DNA of 64,000 nucleotides from Bostrychus sinensis (taxonomy: Eukaryota > Chordata > Actinopteri > Gobiiformes > Eleotridae): assembly GCA_020698575.1 (NCBI GenBank), contig CM036255.1, positions 19,706,501 to 19,770,500 of the forward strand, in the 5' to 3' direction. Of the stretch, positions 36,369-46,909 are shown piece after piece (position 1 is the first letter of the stretch; every line of letters starts with the position of its first letter). The position numbers and the translations under genes are program-made. The notes below the pieces were generated by a model. It ran no database searches. It was not told the DNA's origin and worked only from the letters and a program-made list of their open reading frames with translations.

Positions 36369-36530
36369 TACACCGAGCAGACATAACATTACAAGGCCCA
36401 AATTGTGATGGCTAGATGACGGGTTCAGAGCATCTCTAAAACTGCAGCTCTTGTGGACTGTTCCCGGTCTGCTTGGATCAGTACCTCTTGAAAGTGGCAG
36501 GTGGTCATAATGTTAAGCCTGATCTGTGTA
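36369..36530. mobile_element. Mariner-like MITE, 162 bp
   Basis: Begins TACACCGAGCAGACATAACA and ends GTTAAGCCTGATCTGTGTA, bounded by TA on each side. Internal CATCTCTAAAACTGCAGCTC links it to 31676-32700 and 53199-53480. Its place about 1.5 kb beyond the trps1 stop limits how far a simple 3' UTR is likely to run. Confidence 0.75.
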
Positions 36531-36749
36531 TGCATAAATGAAGGAGTAATAGAAATCAAGTGAAGGAACAACAAGGCTCAAACAAATAAATAAAACAAAG
36601 TTGGCGAGTTGTAGTTACAGACAGACAGGATAACATTTCTGTTTTTAGGAAAGGCAACTCATTTTTGTATACTTTGTAAGTGATTGGTGCTACATAAATA
36701 ATATAACACACTATGCAATGTAACAATTCAACGCTGTGGGGGGTGTGTG

Positions 36750-37997
36750 CATAATTATTGGTAAATTCAGGGTTTAATGCCCTACTCTTTCAGCAAGATA
36801 ACGTGAAGACATGAGAACATTATGTAACAAAAGAGCAGTAAATATGCAGTGAAACAGGTGGGTGGTGTGCAACACGAGTGACCCCTGAGGACTGAAAGAG
36901 TATGCCTTCATTATGCTTACATCGTTACTAGGGGACGGACATATGCTCTGATGCTGTACACACACTCTCTAAAACAAGCACAAACCCCATTGAGCTGTAC
37001 CATTTTTGTTCAGCTGCTGCAAGAAAAAAAAAAAAAAAAGATTCATTTTATAGTACCATCTCAAGCATTTACAAAATAGCACAAAATATAAGAAAGTGTA
37101 GCAAGTTTGTACTAAAACATCATCATTATTATTATTACTGTAAATATTAATATAGTTGTTAAGCAGGTTAATAGATGTTTGTTCTATTAGGCAGGCAGCC
37201 AGGCACGTAGCTTTCATGGCACAGAGGAAGGTAGAAAAGGCGTCCCTTGGTTCCATCAAAATGGAAAATGAAACACTTGGAAACCATGTAAAAATGGTTG
37301 TTAAAAAGTTCACAAACTTCTCTTGTTTTCCCAATTTGTGCCACTTCGCGCGATGGCACTTTGCATTGTTAAGAGAATGCAGTCAGTTTGAGAAACAGCA
37401 AAAGTGATCATGTAGGCAGGGCAGTTTGAACTTAAATCTGACCATTTGCAGATACAGCAAGTTTTGGTATTGGATCCATTTGCAGGTATTCCCACTATGT
37501 GATAGTTGTACCGAGCTTAAAAAAGGCCTGAAAACATTTAGACCCAGTATGGACAAGCACAGACCTAGTGGAGTTCAGTTTACCACGGTGCATAACAAAT
37601 GAGTTCTGTCTTTTTTTTTTTTTTTTTTTTGCTCTTGTACAACGGCTGTGCAAGTGCCGAGCTCCCAAAGTCTTAAAAGTCCAGTTTTAGGCTTGCAATT
37701 TTCTTAATACAGAATTTATTAAGTGATTTCAGCAGCTTGCCTGTTGTCCAGAGCTGTCAAGTAGCGACTGTCACTCAAACACAGGATTCGGGCTATGTCT
37801 CCCAACTGTCCTCGCAGCGGTTTAGCCCGATCCTGCAATGATTTCTGACCATTTGACAGACAAGCGCTTCCAGCATAAGGATGTGTTCTGTTTAGTTCCC
37901 AAGGTAGGCCGCTTTTGACATGTGCTAGCCTCCAGAAACATGAGGCTACAGCTTATTCATCTCCCCCCAAAAAGGCAACCATAAATTTTTTAAGCCA
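36750..37997 (-). other. trps1: Probable trps1 3' untranslated region
   Basis: This follows the stop codon TAG at 38000-37998 on the minus strand and holds no transposon that I recognise. Two candidate poly(A) signals are present on the minus strand: AATAAA (plus-strand TTTATT at 37715-37720) and ATTAAA (plus-strand TTTAAT at 36773-36778). Homopolymer runs lie at 37611-37630 and 37022-37039. Mammalian TRPS1 has a long 3' UTR, so the true end could be further out. The end given is a guess from the second signal. Confidence 0.45.
37715..37720 (-). promoter_or_regulatory. Candidate proximal poly(A) signal (AATAAA)
   Basis: Plus-strand TTTATT reads AATAAA on the coding strand, about 280 nt after the trps1 stop. 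Only the hexamer is seen; use is not shown. Confidence 0.35.
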
Positions 37998-39392
37998 CTA
38001 ATTACTTTCCGAGTTCTCGTCACACTTTTTAGACTTGCTAACAGTAGTGACCTCTGGGGACGTTGCTATACAGTCCTTACTACCTTCTTCATCGTTGCCT
38101 CCATGATCTTGGTTTTCATTCGAATCACTTCCTGTACTTTCTTTTTCTTCTTCTTCTTTCCCATTAGTGTCATTCATTTGATCACCGCTTTCCTCCTCCA
38201 GATTTGCGTTTTCTGAACTCACAGTGATTTCCGATTTTTGCTGTAACGCCTTGTCCGTGTACCGGTGCAACCCCCTCTGTATGTGCGTGGTAAAATCATA
38301 CCTGTCCGCGCATACGTGAAGGCAAAAACTGCATTGGTACGGCCCCTGGTCGCCGTGACAACTCATGTGCAAGGCGTACATGACCTCGTCCAGGAAGTAG
38401 ATCCCGCAATGGCTGCACCGGTTGCTCAGGTCATCCTGGGTGGACACTTCTACTGTGGCACGTTTGACGGGAACTTCTAATGGACTTCGTGTTGATTCTT
38501 TTTCCTCATTTTGGATCCCAGCTTCCTCCATCTTTTCCTCCTCCTCTGTCCAGTTCTTGTCAGTAACCAGCGACTCCTGCCTGGTATCTCGTTGCTTTAT
38601 TGCGAGATCCAGCGGCGCCTCGTTCTCTAAAGAAGATGAAGATGTTTGAGGATGCAGAGGGGGCGGAGGGTAGTGTGGGGCTGCTGGTGGAGGAGGTAGG
38701 GGCGAGTAGGGCGAGGCGCAGTAAGGCACAGTGTAGCTTTGCTGATGATGCTGCACCGGGCTGACCATTCCTAGGTAATTGTTTCCAAGGCTACCCGGGT
38801 TGCTGAGGTTACTGATGCCGCCGGCGACACCAGACGTGGCAGCCATCTTGTACTTGGTCCAGAATCGAAGCCAGTCTGACTCGGGAGCTAAATCGGGTGA
38901 TATGGTTAACGGTAACGGTAAAGAGAACAGAGGATACTGGTATTTCTCAATGGGCGAACCTGGCGGTGAATAACTTGACGGTTTTGACGGCCGCATGTAC
39001 TTCTCGATAGGGCTCCCTCTTTCTGAACTACCTCCTTTACCTCCCTCGACTTTGGAGGCTAACCCGCTCTCAGGAAGTCCCCCGTTGCCCTCTAGAGGTG
39101 ACGGATGGGATGGCAACAGAAGAGGGGGCATACGTCTGTGGATCTCTAGAGTTTGATTTGCAAGGAAGGCCTGTGTGGAGCGGGGAGATCGGGAGCGAGG
39201 GGAAGGCTGCTGGTTTTTGAGAGAATTTCGGTCGGCTTCGTCACCGTTGATGCGCTCCTCACTGGGTATCTGTTGGCGCTTGGAAGCAGGGTTTTCAGAG
39301 GACAGCGAATCGGGGTTGAGGCGTTTCCGTGTTCGTCGCCGGATTATTTGTTCGCCATTGTTCTGCTTTATGATGTTAAGAGGTCTGGGTGT
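37998..39392 (-). CDS. trps1: trps1 terminal coding exon (Ikaros-like zinc fingers)
   Basis: TRPS1 is a nuclear transcriptional repressor that binds GATA sites and acts in cartilage, bone and hair development. The exon begins after the acceptor TATTCCAG and encodes 464 residues to TAG, entering in phase 0. In order: TPRPLNIIKQNNGEQ; nuclear signal RRRTRKR (18-24); GSPIEKY twice (126-132, 145-151); WLRFW (174-178); a Pro-rich run (about 231-249); CtBP-type PLDLA (260-264); Ikaros-like C2H2 finger 1 (C326, C329, H342, H346) and finger 2 (C354, C357, H370, H376). In the Ikaros family such fingers mediate protein contacts. An acidic Ser/Glu/Asp/Asn-rich tail of about 87 residues follows the last finger, whereas mammalian TRPS1 as I recall ends soon after it. 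ORF frames on the opposite strand are shadows. Being one of two teleost paralogues cannot be excluded. Confidence 0.97.
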   Translation of the reverse strand, partial: TPRPLNIIKQNNGEQIIRRRTRKRLNPDSLSSENPASKRQQIPSEERINGDEADRNSLKNQQPSPRSRSPRSTQAFLANQTLEIHRRMPPLLLPSHPSPLEGNGGLPESGLASKVEGGKGGSSERGSPIEKYMRPSKPSSYSPPGSPIEKYQYPLFSLPLPLTISPDLAPESDWLRFWTKYKMAATSGVAGGISNLSNPGSLGNNYLGMVSPVQHHQQSYTVPYCASPYSPLPPPPAAPHYPPPPLHPQTSSSSLENEAPLDLAIKQRDTRQESLVTDKNWTEEEEKMEEAGIQNEEKESTRSPLEVPVKRATVEVSTQDDLSNRCSHCGIYFLDEVMYALHMSCHGDQGPYQCSFCLHVCADRYDFTTHIQRGLHRYTDKALQQKSEITVSSENANLEEESGDQMNDTNGKEEEEKESTGSDSNENQDHGGNDEEGSKDCIATSPEVTTVSKSKKCDENSESN

Positions 39393-41686
39393 CTGGAATA
39401 CAAGAAGAAACAAAAAGAGAGTTAAAAAAAGTTAGCGCAATGTCTATGATGCTTACAAAAACTGAGTTAACAAAGAAGGGCTGAAAAAACAAATTCATTA
39501 AAATTGAAAACAGCTCAGTAACACGCTTGGGACATTATCACAAGCCTCCTACAGATTCAATACTAATAAGGAAACCTCTGACTTTCTAAAATGCGCCTTT
39601 TAAATGTGGCCAATTAATCACACAGCATAAAAGGTGTCTAAATGAATGTTTTGTTTTGGGTGTGTTCTGGACTGGTCAGCAGGTCTTCTCTGTATGTCCA
39701 CTGCAGAGCTTCTAGCACTGGTTCTGCATAATTTCTTTCCTTTGACAGACTAAATTTATGTAACCTTAAAAGAGAATAAAAGGTGACCTATAAAGTTACT
39801 TTTTTCCCTTTCTTTGAAGTGGGTTAGTATTACAGTATTTGTGCTACAAACTTATGAAGTATATTTAATTTAACAACTACTGCGATATAGTTGCATGTGA
39901 CTGTAAAGATTACTGTTCTGGAATATTTGCGGGGATGTGGTTTCTACCCTCACCACAAGGAGGAGCTCTTACATCTGAGGTAAATGTAGCTTGTCATGAC
40001 TGGGCAAAAGAATGATATTTAAGCTGTACAGTGTGGCTTGAACTGTACAGCTAAAATATCTATTAAAACACTAAATTAAACTAGATTACAAATAACAAAA
40101 GTTAAGTAGTAAGGAAGTAAACTACAGTATCAGGGAACTATTTAGCACTAACTTCAAAAAGGATGTTATGCACACCTTTGCTTGTTTATAGTAGCAAGGA
40201 AATTTGCTATTTTATCACTGCTGCCGACTAAATGGAGGAACGTTTTCATTAGAAACATTCAGATTTTTTAATGGATTTAGTTGAAAAGCTAAAAACTTAC
40301 TGTTACTATTCAAGTACTGTAATGTGATAAACAACCTTCAGAGATAAATGTAAAATTCTTGATGGTTAATTAAGAAATGAACACTTCTATTTATTAGCTC
40401 TATGATTACAGGAACATTTACTTAAACTTATTTGGCTTTTGGTAAATTTTTTTTTTTTATAAAACGTGCCTTTTTGCATTTTACTGTAACTGTACCACGC
40501 AGAGATATTTGGCAAGCCATTCAACCAGGATGGAAATTCAAAAAGCATTTAGAAAAATCAAAAATAAGAGGATGACTGATATGATCTCTCTATAATATAA
40601 GTTGTATTTCGGCTGGAATCTCTACAAGGACTTTCCTGTGCATTTGTATATTCATGAAAATCACATGTCACTGGAGAAGACAGAGGTGTGTATGAATAAA
40701 TGTATGCATGGAAAAAAAATGCATGCATAGGAAAAGCCCCTGTCATCTTTAATGTGGACTGCATCAGTCAGTGAACACCTGTGCTGAGGTGGGAGGGAGC
40801 AGTGCTATATAGGTTGACTCATGGATGCTCAGTACATACATAGCCTAGTTTGTACATGCAAGGCGGCACATGGAGAGCAATGGTTTCATACTGGTCTTAT
40901 CCAAAATCCAAAACAATATTTGGGCTTTGATTAAGCTGAATATAAAAAAATCTGTGTTTTTTTTCAAGTAACAATAAGTTTATTTTTTGAGTGAAATGTT
41001 TAAATACTTCTTCCACTGTGTTCTTGTGACCCACTTCTGGATCTTGACACACCCATTGAGAAAAACTAGTGTTATGCACAGCCAGGTATTTATAGCAACA
41101 GTATCATACTGTATATAGTTTTTTGTTGTTTTTGTTTTGGTGTAACTGTACTGTATACTTGGCCTTTGCGTGACAACCTAAAAAGGCATCAGTTCATATA
41201 TTCTACATACAACTCTCACTTTTGTTGGTCCTAACAAAAGTGAATGCACATAAAAGAGAAAAGTCTCATGATTTATTTTATGTTGGTCTCTGTGGTGCAG
41301 CTCTGAGACACACACAGATTGTATATGTGATCCTGTGACACTTTATGTTCATGGCATTGGTTTGACAGAGGAGCTGCTGTGCTTTACTGCTGCAGCCCGT
41401 AACTCCTTTATCTGTATTTCTCTCCATATCTTCTGTCTGTCTTCTTCCCACCCTCTTAACCTTTTGTTACACACCCCAATCATTAGCTTTTTTTTCTTAC
41501 TTTAATCTCCACCACTTTTTTGTCTTCCCTTTTGCCTCAGCCTCCCTCCTTATCCATAATTCCCTTCTCGCTCTCTCGGTCTCAAGTGTTTTACTAGCTG
41601 CTATCCTCTCTAATAATGTGTGTAGAGCGTATAAAACTTTTATTACGGGATATAAAATATGGTTGTCGTGAAGATTGCCAAGAGTG

Positions 41687-41711
41687 GAAGAAGAAGAAGA
41701 AGAAGAAGAAG
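41687..41711. repeat. (GAA)n microsatellite
   Basis: About eight GAA units inside the last trps1 intron. Confidence 0.9.
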
Positions 41712-41959
41712 TGGTGGGGGACGTGATTGGAGGAGCAGATGAGAGGTACGGGTTGGACCAAGGACACGGGCAGGGGCAGAGTTGGAGTAAAACGGTGACA
41801 GCTAGTCCCCTAAAAGGTCTTTAAAGCTCCATTTGGTAATTGTGGCGCGTTGCTCAGGGTTGTAACTCGGTCAGCACACAAACGCATTTATTCGCATACA
41901 GATTTTTTTGGACAGAAACAGCAACATTTTACAAGCTGTTTTTAAAATAGCCAATACAA

Positions 41960-42400
41960 GAACATGATTTAGATGAAGGCTCCAAGGGCTTGTTTAACAT
42001 TTGTTACATTTGTAAACCATTTAGCGAGTTAGGCATATTGGAGTGTGAAATTAGCTTAAACCCCTTAAAAAACATATCAAAGGTGAGTAAGCCTGATATG
42101 CCAAAGTCAACTCAATTCAGTGCGGATCTTTATCTCATCTGTAATTCATGCGCTTTAATTAAATTTGGGATTTTCATAGACTTTCCCCAGGCTTTAGATG
42201 GTAAAGTAGATTCATTCCATCATATTTCTCACTCCGTGGATCCGCGCCCACCTAATCAAATATACTTTTTCCACAATATTACTCTCTCACAGTGGGACTC
42301 AGAATATATACAAGAATTATACTGCAGTACGCACCATTTAATTTGCATCGTATGCTAATGTGTGAGACAGGAGGAATGATGATTAGTGGTCAGGAGCCTT
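41960..42400. promoter_or_regulatory. Candidate conserved intronic enhancer
   Basis: Non-repetitive, compositionally balanced stretch among repeat-rich neighbours. It contains a perfect POU octamer (ATTTGCAT, 42341-42348) followed after 3 bp by ATGCTAAT (42352-42359), plus several homeodomain-type TTAATT cores. TRPS1 introns are known to hold many conserved non-coding elements. The call rests on texture and motifs only, without alignment. Confidence 0.35.
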
Positions 42401-42479
42401 GGCGGTGAACTGTGGTCTATAAAGTATGGAGAGTAGTATGGAAGTACTAGAAACACTGGGCCTAGAGGTTTCACTGTCT

Positions 42480-42690
42480 ATTGGATTGTACACAGATAGT
42501 ACTTGAAGTAACTTGAAAAAAAAAGTACTGACTCAAATGTACAAAGGTATTTGAAAGTATCCTTGTCTTATTCTAACTTCATTACAAAGTCTCCAACTAC
42601 TACAAAAGTTTCTTTAAAAGTAACCTGTTGCTTTCTTCAACAACTTTGTGGATACGTTTTGATTTTCAGAGCAGTTACTTTACAATACAT
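42480..42690. mobile_element. Miniature element of the 'AAGTACT' family, copy 5
   Basis: AGTACTTGAAGTAACTTGAA, AAAAGTACTGACTCAAATG and ACTACTACAAAAG text matches the 2367-2505 / 54385-54840 family; strongly decayed. Confidence 0.4.
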
Positions 42691-42937
42691 ATTATCGTAA
42701 AACTGAGTTCTCTTTAGACTCGAGTCACACTGACATGACAACTTGAAAATGCTGAGACTCCTTTCTCAAGTTTTCAGTGATAATCACGCTGCACAATAGA
42801 TAGGAAAAAGTCACTTGCCAATTTCTATTTCAAAAACATGGAACATATTATTTGAGAAAAAGCTGCAGAGTGGTAGAAGCTTCCTATTTCTGACTTTAAA
42901 CTGGTCTAGATTTCACACTTCCTATCCAACTGTATTC

Positions 42938-42981
42938 ATCTATCTATCTATCTATCTATCTATCCATCTATCTATCTATCT
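42938..42981. repeat. (CTAT)n microsatellite
   Basis: About eleven tetramer units with one CCAT interruption, in the last trps1 intron. Confidence 0.95.
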
Positions 42982-43278
42982 TATATATATTTTTTTCTAA
43001 CTGTACACCTACTTTTGTGTATTTTTTTAAGTTATTCAATAAATATGTATACTTATATTTAAACTATATTTAACATTCCTGCAGCCAACTTTTCAGTCCT
43101 AACCCAGCAGTTGAGAATCACTAATTTAAAGCACCTTACATGATACAATGTATAATGTATTAAACCAGTATGCACGCATTATTAAAGTCATACAAAATGC
43201 ACAACTCATCTGAATGGTATTATATATTGTATAAACTATAAAGCTAAGTGTGGTCTGTCTTGGTTGTGTGTTACATAC

Positions 43279-43401
43279 CGAATGTAGTTTCTGGTATAAA
43301 CCACATGCGTTGCAGACATAGCCACCGTTGGCATTCTTCCTCCACAGCGACGTCTTGGTGGTCAGACAGTTTGCACAGAAGACCCCACTGCCTCTGCGCC
43401 G
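43279..43401 (-). CDS. trps1: trps1 GATA zinc-finger exon
   Basis: This exon encodes the single DNA-binding GATA-type zinc finger of TRPS1. It has 123 nt, 41 codons, phase 0 at both ends: acceptor TGTCTTTTCAG|CGG at 43401 and donor CATTCG|GTATGT at 43279. The finger is C9-X2-C12-X17-C30-X2-C33, with TTKTSLWRKN and the NACGLYQKLH hallmark of the family. It starts RRRG, the downstream half of the nuclear signal known just before the finger. Splicing joins the final serine directly to TPRPLN of the next exon. Missense changes in this finger cause human TRPS type III (established knowledge). The enclosing 100-residue open frame runs into introns on both sides and is not a separate protein. The upstream exons lie beyond the window end. 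Confidence 0.97.
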
Positions 43402-44054
43402 CTGAAAAGACACAAAAAAGAAAACCATATCATGAAAAATGCTGAGTCAAACACCCCTTTTTTAACATTTTACAACCACTCAAGAACAATGATTTGGTAG
43501 TAAGGTTAGGACAGAGGCAGAAGAAACAGATTGGCTTCCTGACAGAATGATGATGTCTGCTCATTTATCAAACCTAATTGAGAGCTGAATTGAGAGCATA
43601 GTTTTAATCCGTTCTGTCTTCACTGTATGAACCAAGGTTAATAAAAACACCAAATATACTTAGGCCCAAAGAACATGATGGCGCTGACTATGACATGTGC
43701 TTAGAATCGTCAAGTACGTGGGAACTCCGGTAAGAGAGAGGAGTAATTTTGTCAAGTACTCCTTGAAAAAATTGGAGAGATTCTTTCACCTTGTGGTATA
43801 AAGTGTTTATTGAGGTATGGGAATCTAGCGGGTGTAAGTGGGGTGAAACTGAAAGATATGTTTCAAATGAAAGCTAAAGATGAGTTATCTATTTCCGAAA
43901 TAGGGCCAGGGCTGTGTATTGGTAAGAACCTGATAGGATACACATTGCAATAAGTGTCAAAGGGGCACAATATGATCTATCAATATATCACACTACTGTA
44001 AAAACAAAGTACTGCAGTTTCGCAACATGATAATATGATTTTGGAAAAGCTCAC
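43402..44054 (-). other. trps1: Start (3' end) of long upstream trps1 intron
   Basis: The intron immediately upstream of the GATA exon runs from 43402 past 64000, so it is longer than 20.6 kb, in keeping with the long introns known for this gene. This first part holds nothing else that I recognise. Confidence 0.8.
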
Positions 44055-44310
44055 AGTTAATCTTTTGGTAGAGACATTTGTCCACTAACCCAAAGGTTGG
44101 CGGTTTGATCCCCGCTACAAGCTTTGCATACTGTCGCTGTGTCCTTGGACAAGACCCTTCCCCCACCTTGCCTGTATAAATGGACGTGGTCCGAGACACA
44201 GATCGGCAGCCACGCTCACCACAACCGAGGGAGAGTGAGGAGCGAATGAATAATGCACCAAATTGTAAAGCAACTTTAAGTGTCTAGAAAGGAGCTATAT
44301 AAATCTAACA
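44055..44310 (+). repeat. tRNA-derived SINE-like repeat, family 2
   Basis: The head shows TTGGTAGAGACATTTG (A-box-like) and CGGTTTGATCCCC (B-box-like). The body has GTGTCCTTGGACAAGACCC, CACCTTGCC, GAGGAGCGAATGAATAATG and the end GGAGCTATATAAATC. A minus-strand copy is at 46290-46500. Two promoter-like boxes plus a shared body support a SINE. Confidence 0.65.
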
Positions 44311-44564
44311 CATTATTATTACTTGTATTCTACTTATTAGTTCACCACTACATGCATGCGATTTAATAAAAAACATTTTATTTAATAATCAGAAGAATGA
44401 GTACTGCAACTGTACCTATCTACAAAGAAGCAGTCAAATTTAAGTGCTTGCAATAAAAACAAAAATAAATACAGCCGTTTTTAAATAGATACAGTACAAT
44501 CAAATGAAATATTGCAATATTTTCCAGAAATTGTATTTACTTACACCCCTATTCTTTATCACGG

Positions 44565-44745
44565 TGTTTTAGTGGTTAGCACTCTCGCCTCACAGCAAGA
44601 AGTTCCCAGGTTCGATTCCCAGACTGTGTGAGCACTTTTTTGTGTGGAGTTTGCATGTTCTCCCTGTGTCTGGGTGGGTTTACGCTGGATGCTCCAGTTT
44701 CCCCCAATAACCTCAAAAATATGCACAACAGGCAAATCCTTGATA
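44565..44745 (+). repeat. tRNA-derived SINE-like repeat, family 1, best head
   Basis: GTGGTTAGCACTCTCGCC (A-box-like), GGTTCGATTCCCAG (B-box-like), then GTGTGGAGTTTGCATGTTCT and GATGCTCCAGTTTCCCCC. This is the clearest head of the 490-775 family in the window. The tail is truncated or diverged. Confidence 0.7.
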
Positions 44746-45689
44746 CTCCTGACCAGGATCCTGGGTCAAGATCTGGAGAAGGGTCCCCTGTTGCGGACAG
44801 GCTGCCCCATCGGCATTGAGGAACAGATCAAATGTAAAGAACAAAATCATCTATCTCTAAACACAGGACACACTCAGAGCCTTGTAACTGCTATATCATG
44901 TGACTTTTTTCCCCAAATTATAATGAATATATAAAATATACATTTAATTAATAAGTAAACAACTATTGTATAAATGGTCTGGCAACTGTGAATATTTTAC
45001 CTTTTAGGACTTTTTTTTTTCTTTTTCTACTCCTCTAAAGTTAGTGGAAATGTCACTTAATGCCCTTTAGATTCTCACATTTATTTTACTTTTTTCTAAT
45101 GTTACCTAAACCTCTTCTTTACAATGTTTGACTTCAACTGTATGCATACTCCTCCATACAAATGCATCCCGAGTGGAGTGCTGGAGCATACACAACTAAT
45201 GCAAATGGATGGGATGGGTTTGGGTGCAAAAGGCCAATTGTGGTGGCAACGTGCTCCATCACGGTAATGAGCCAATCACAACATTTCTCCATCCCATTAA
45301 ATCTGTGGCCCCATCCGACACCTTTATGACCCTGAGAGGACAGCGCACCTCATCGTTTCCATTATTACCACCACCGACAATGTATTGTAATCACCACAGT
45401 TTGTTTGTTCGGTTTGTTTCTCTGTCAGACGCATTATGCCAGAACCTTCTTCAGTTTTCATGAAACTTGGATGAAAAGGTTAAATGTTTGCAGCCCATGA
45501 GGAGCTATTGTACGTGCCAGGGTGCAAGTGGATTGTGCAAACTGCCCGACCTGGAGTTGAAGATAATGGACAGTATTTTTCCATCGCAAGTCTGATTTAT
45601 TTGCTTTTTTGTAAGTCCTTCATGTACTAACATTTTAAATTTACCCCAAATTTGTGAAAAAAAAAAACCCTGAACCTCTGCATTCTCTT
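44746..45689. other. Intronic DNA, nothing recognised
   Basis: A poly-T at 45010-45021; no exon or clear repeat. Confidence 0.35.
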
Positions 45690-45845
45690 CTGTCACAGCA
45701 ACTAACTTCATGTCCTCCTTCACTACATCCATAAATCATCTCTTTGGTCTTCTTTTAGCCCTCTGGCGCAACTCTAACCTCAACATCAATCTGGCCTCTG
45801 TGACTTTATCTCCAAAACATCTAACAAGACTTGTGGAAAAGACCA
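45690..45845 (+). repeat. Dispersed LINE-tail-like repeat, copy 2
   Basis: CAACTAACTTCATGTCCTCC, TTCACTACATCCATAAATC and GACTTTATCTCCAAAACAT follow the same order as 22895-23060. Confidence 0.6.
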
Positions 45846-46289
45846 AACCCCTTGTTAAAGAAATAGTACCTAATTTTCTACAGATTTTCATTGCAGTTAC
45901 ATAAAACACTTTTCTAACAACTTCAAGATGAGCTTAGATTCTATTGTGGGTTTCAGTTTTGACATATACTCTGAATAAACTTAAAATAATCATAAATGTG
46001 TTGTACAAAACAAAATTAACACTTCTCCTTGAGTTAGCCAAAACAAAGTCAAGATTCTTGGAATAATCTCACAAAATGTTGGTAAAAAGACAATGACCAC
46101 AAAATAAAATTCAATCAAATCAAGGCCAGACTAAAATAATAAACTCTGCAAATAAAAATGTCCTGCTTGTCCTTTACCACTCTGAACCTAAACTAGCATA
46201 AGACCTGCACATATCATATTATAATAATATTAAAAGGCAATAGTGCGTATATCTTTCAATTTGGGAAAAAAGCCAAAGTTACTTTACAA

Positions 46290-46500
46290 TTAGGTGCATT
46301 ACTCATTCATTTCACAGTCACACTTGGTGGTGGTAAGCTGCCCAGGGACAGAGACGTGGTTGCTATTCTGTGCCTGTCCGACCACCAAACACATAATCAC
46401 ACTAAACCATACAGGAAAAAAGTGTCTTGTCCAAGGACACAACAACAGTATGAACTGGGGAGATTCAAACCGCCAAACTTTCACTCTACCTTCTCAGCCA
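46290..46500 (-). repeat. tRNA-derived SINE-like repeat, family 2 (minus)
   Basis: On the plus strand GTGTCTTGTCCAAGGACACA and GATTCAAACCGCCAAAC are reverse complements of body and B-box text in the 44055-44310 copy. Confidence 0.6.
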
Positions 46501-46851
46501 CTGATGCACCCAAAATGTACAGAAACCCATTTTATCCACTAATAGTATTTCATAATAAGAATAATCTGAGAAACAATATTATTATTAGATGCCCCCACTG
46601 GTTGCTGGAGAAAGTAAAAGAAGTTTTTTTCCCCCCATATTTTACTTCCTTGTTCAGGATAGGAGGCCATCTTGTATGAGCAGCTGACAGGTCGCTGACT
46701 CAGGCCTTTATTTTGACAGTCATCATTTTGATTCATTGCAGGATAACTGACAAGATGTACACTTTTTTTTTTAACAAATCTAGTCCTGTTTCACAAATCA
46801 CCTAAGTACAGAAATAAGTGATGGAAATGGAGCAGGCTGGTGGCTATGTAG

Positions 46852-46909
46852 GTCACAGTGACTCCAATACTTCTCAGTGTTGCTCTGCTGCAACGCTGAG
46901 AAGTATTGG
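46852..46909. repeat. Compact palindrome pair (20-bp stem, 6-nt loop)
   Basis: CCAATACTTCTCAGTGTTGC (46864-46883) is the inverse of 46890-46909 with a single difference (a G-U pair if transcribed), around the loop TCTGCT. It is directly preceded by the palindrome GTCACAGTGAC (46852-46862). Seen directly; function unknown. Confidence 0.9.

Larger units (their letters stand above)
39393..43278 (-). other. trps1: trps1 last intron (3.9 kb)
   Basis: Bounded on the coding strand by donor TTCG|GTATGTAA at 43279/43278 and acceptor TATTCCAG| at 39393/39392. It contains (GAA)n at 41687-41711, a candidate conserved element at 41960-42400, a miniature element at 42480-42690 and (CTAT)n at 42938-42981. 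No alternative exon seen. Confidence 0.9.

Noticed and set aside
36969..37407. Overlapping frames of 121 and 83 residues near the trps1 3' end
   Set aside because: They lie in the probable 3' UTR, have no recognisable domain and include homopolymer-coded residues.
38265..39435. Plus-strand open frames opposite the trps1 exon
   Set aside because: Shadow frames of a GC-richer coding exon; the minus strand carries the zinc-finger protein.
42005..42358. 122-residue open frame in the last trps1 intron
   Set aside because: No domain, no splice signals in phase; the region is better read as possible regulatory DNA.
43126..43428. The GATA frame as a separate 100-residue protein
   Set aside because: Only residues between the AG acceptor (43402) and GT donor (43278) are exon; the rest is intron read-through.
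44575..44620. Possible functional tRNA gene
   Set aside because: A- and B-box text is present but the sequence does not fold into a complete cloverleaf by eye and sits in a dispersed repeat; read as a SINE-like head.
46864..46909. microRNA gene
   Set aside because: The stem is only 20 bp with a 6-nt loop, too short for a standard precursor; kept as a palindrome finding only.
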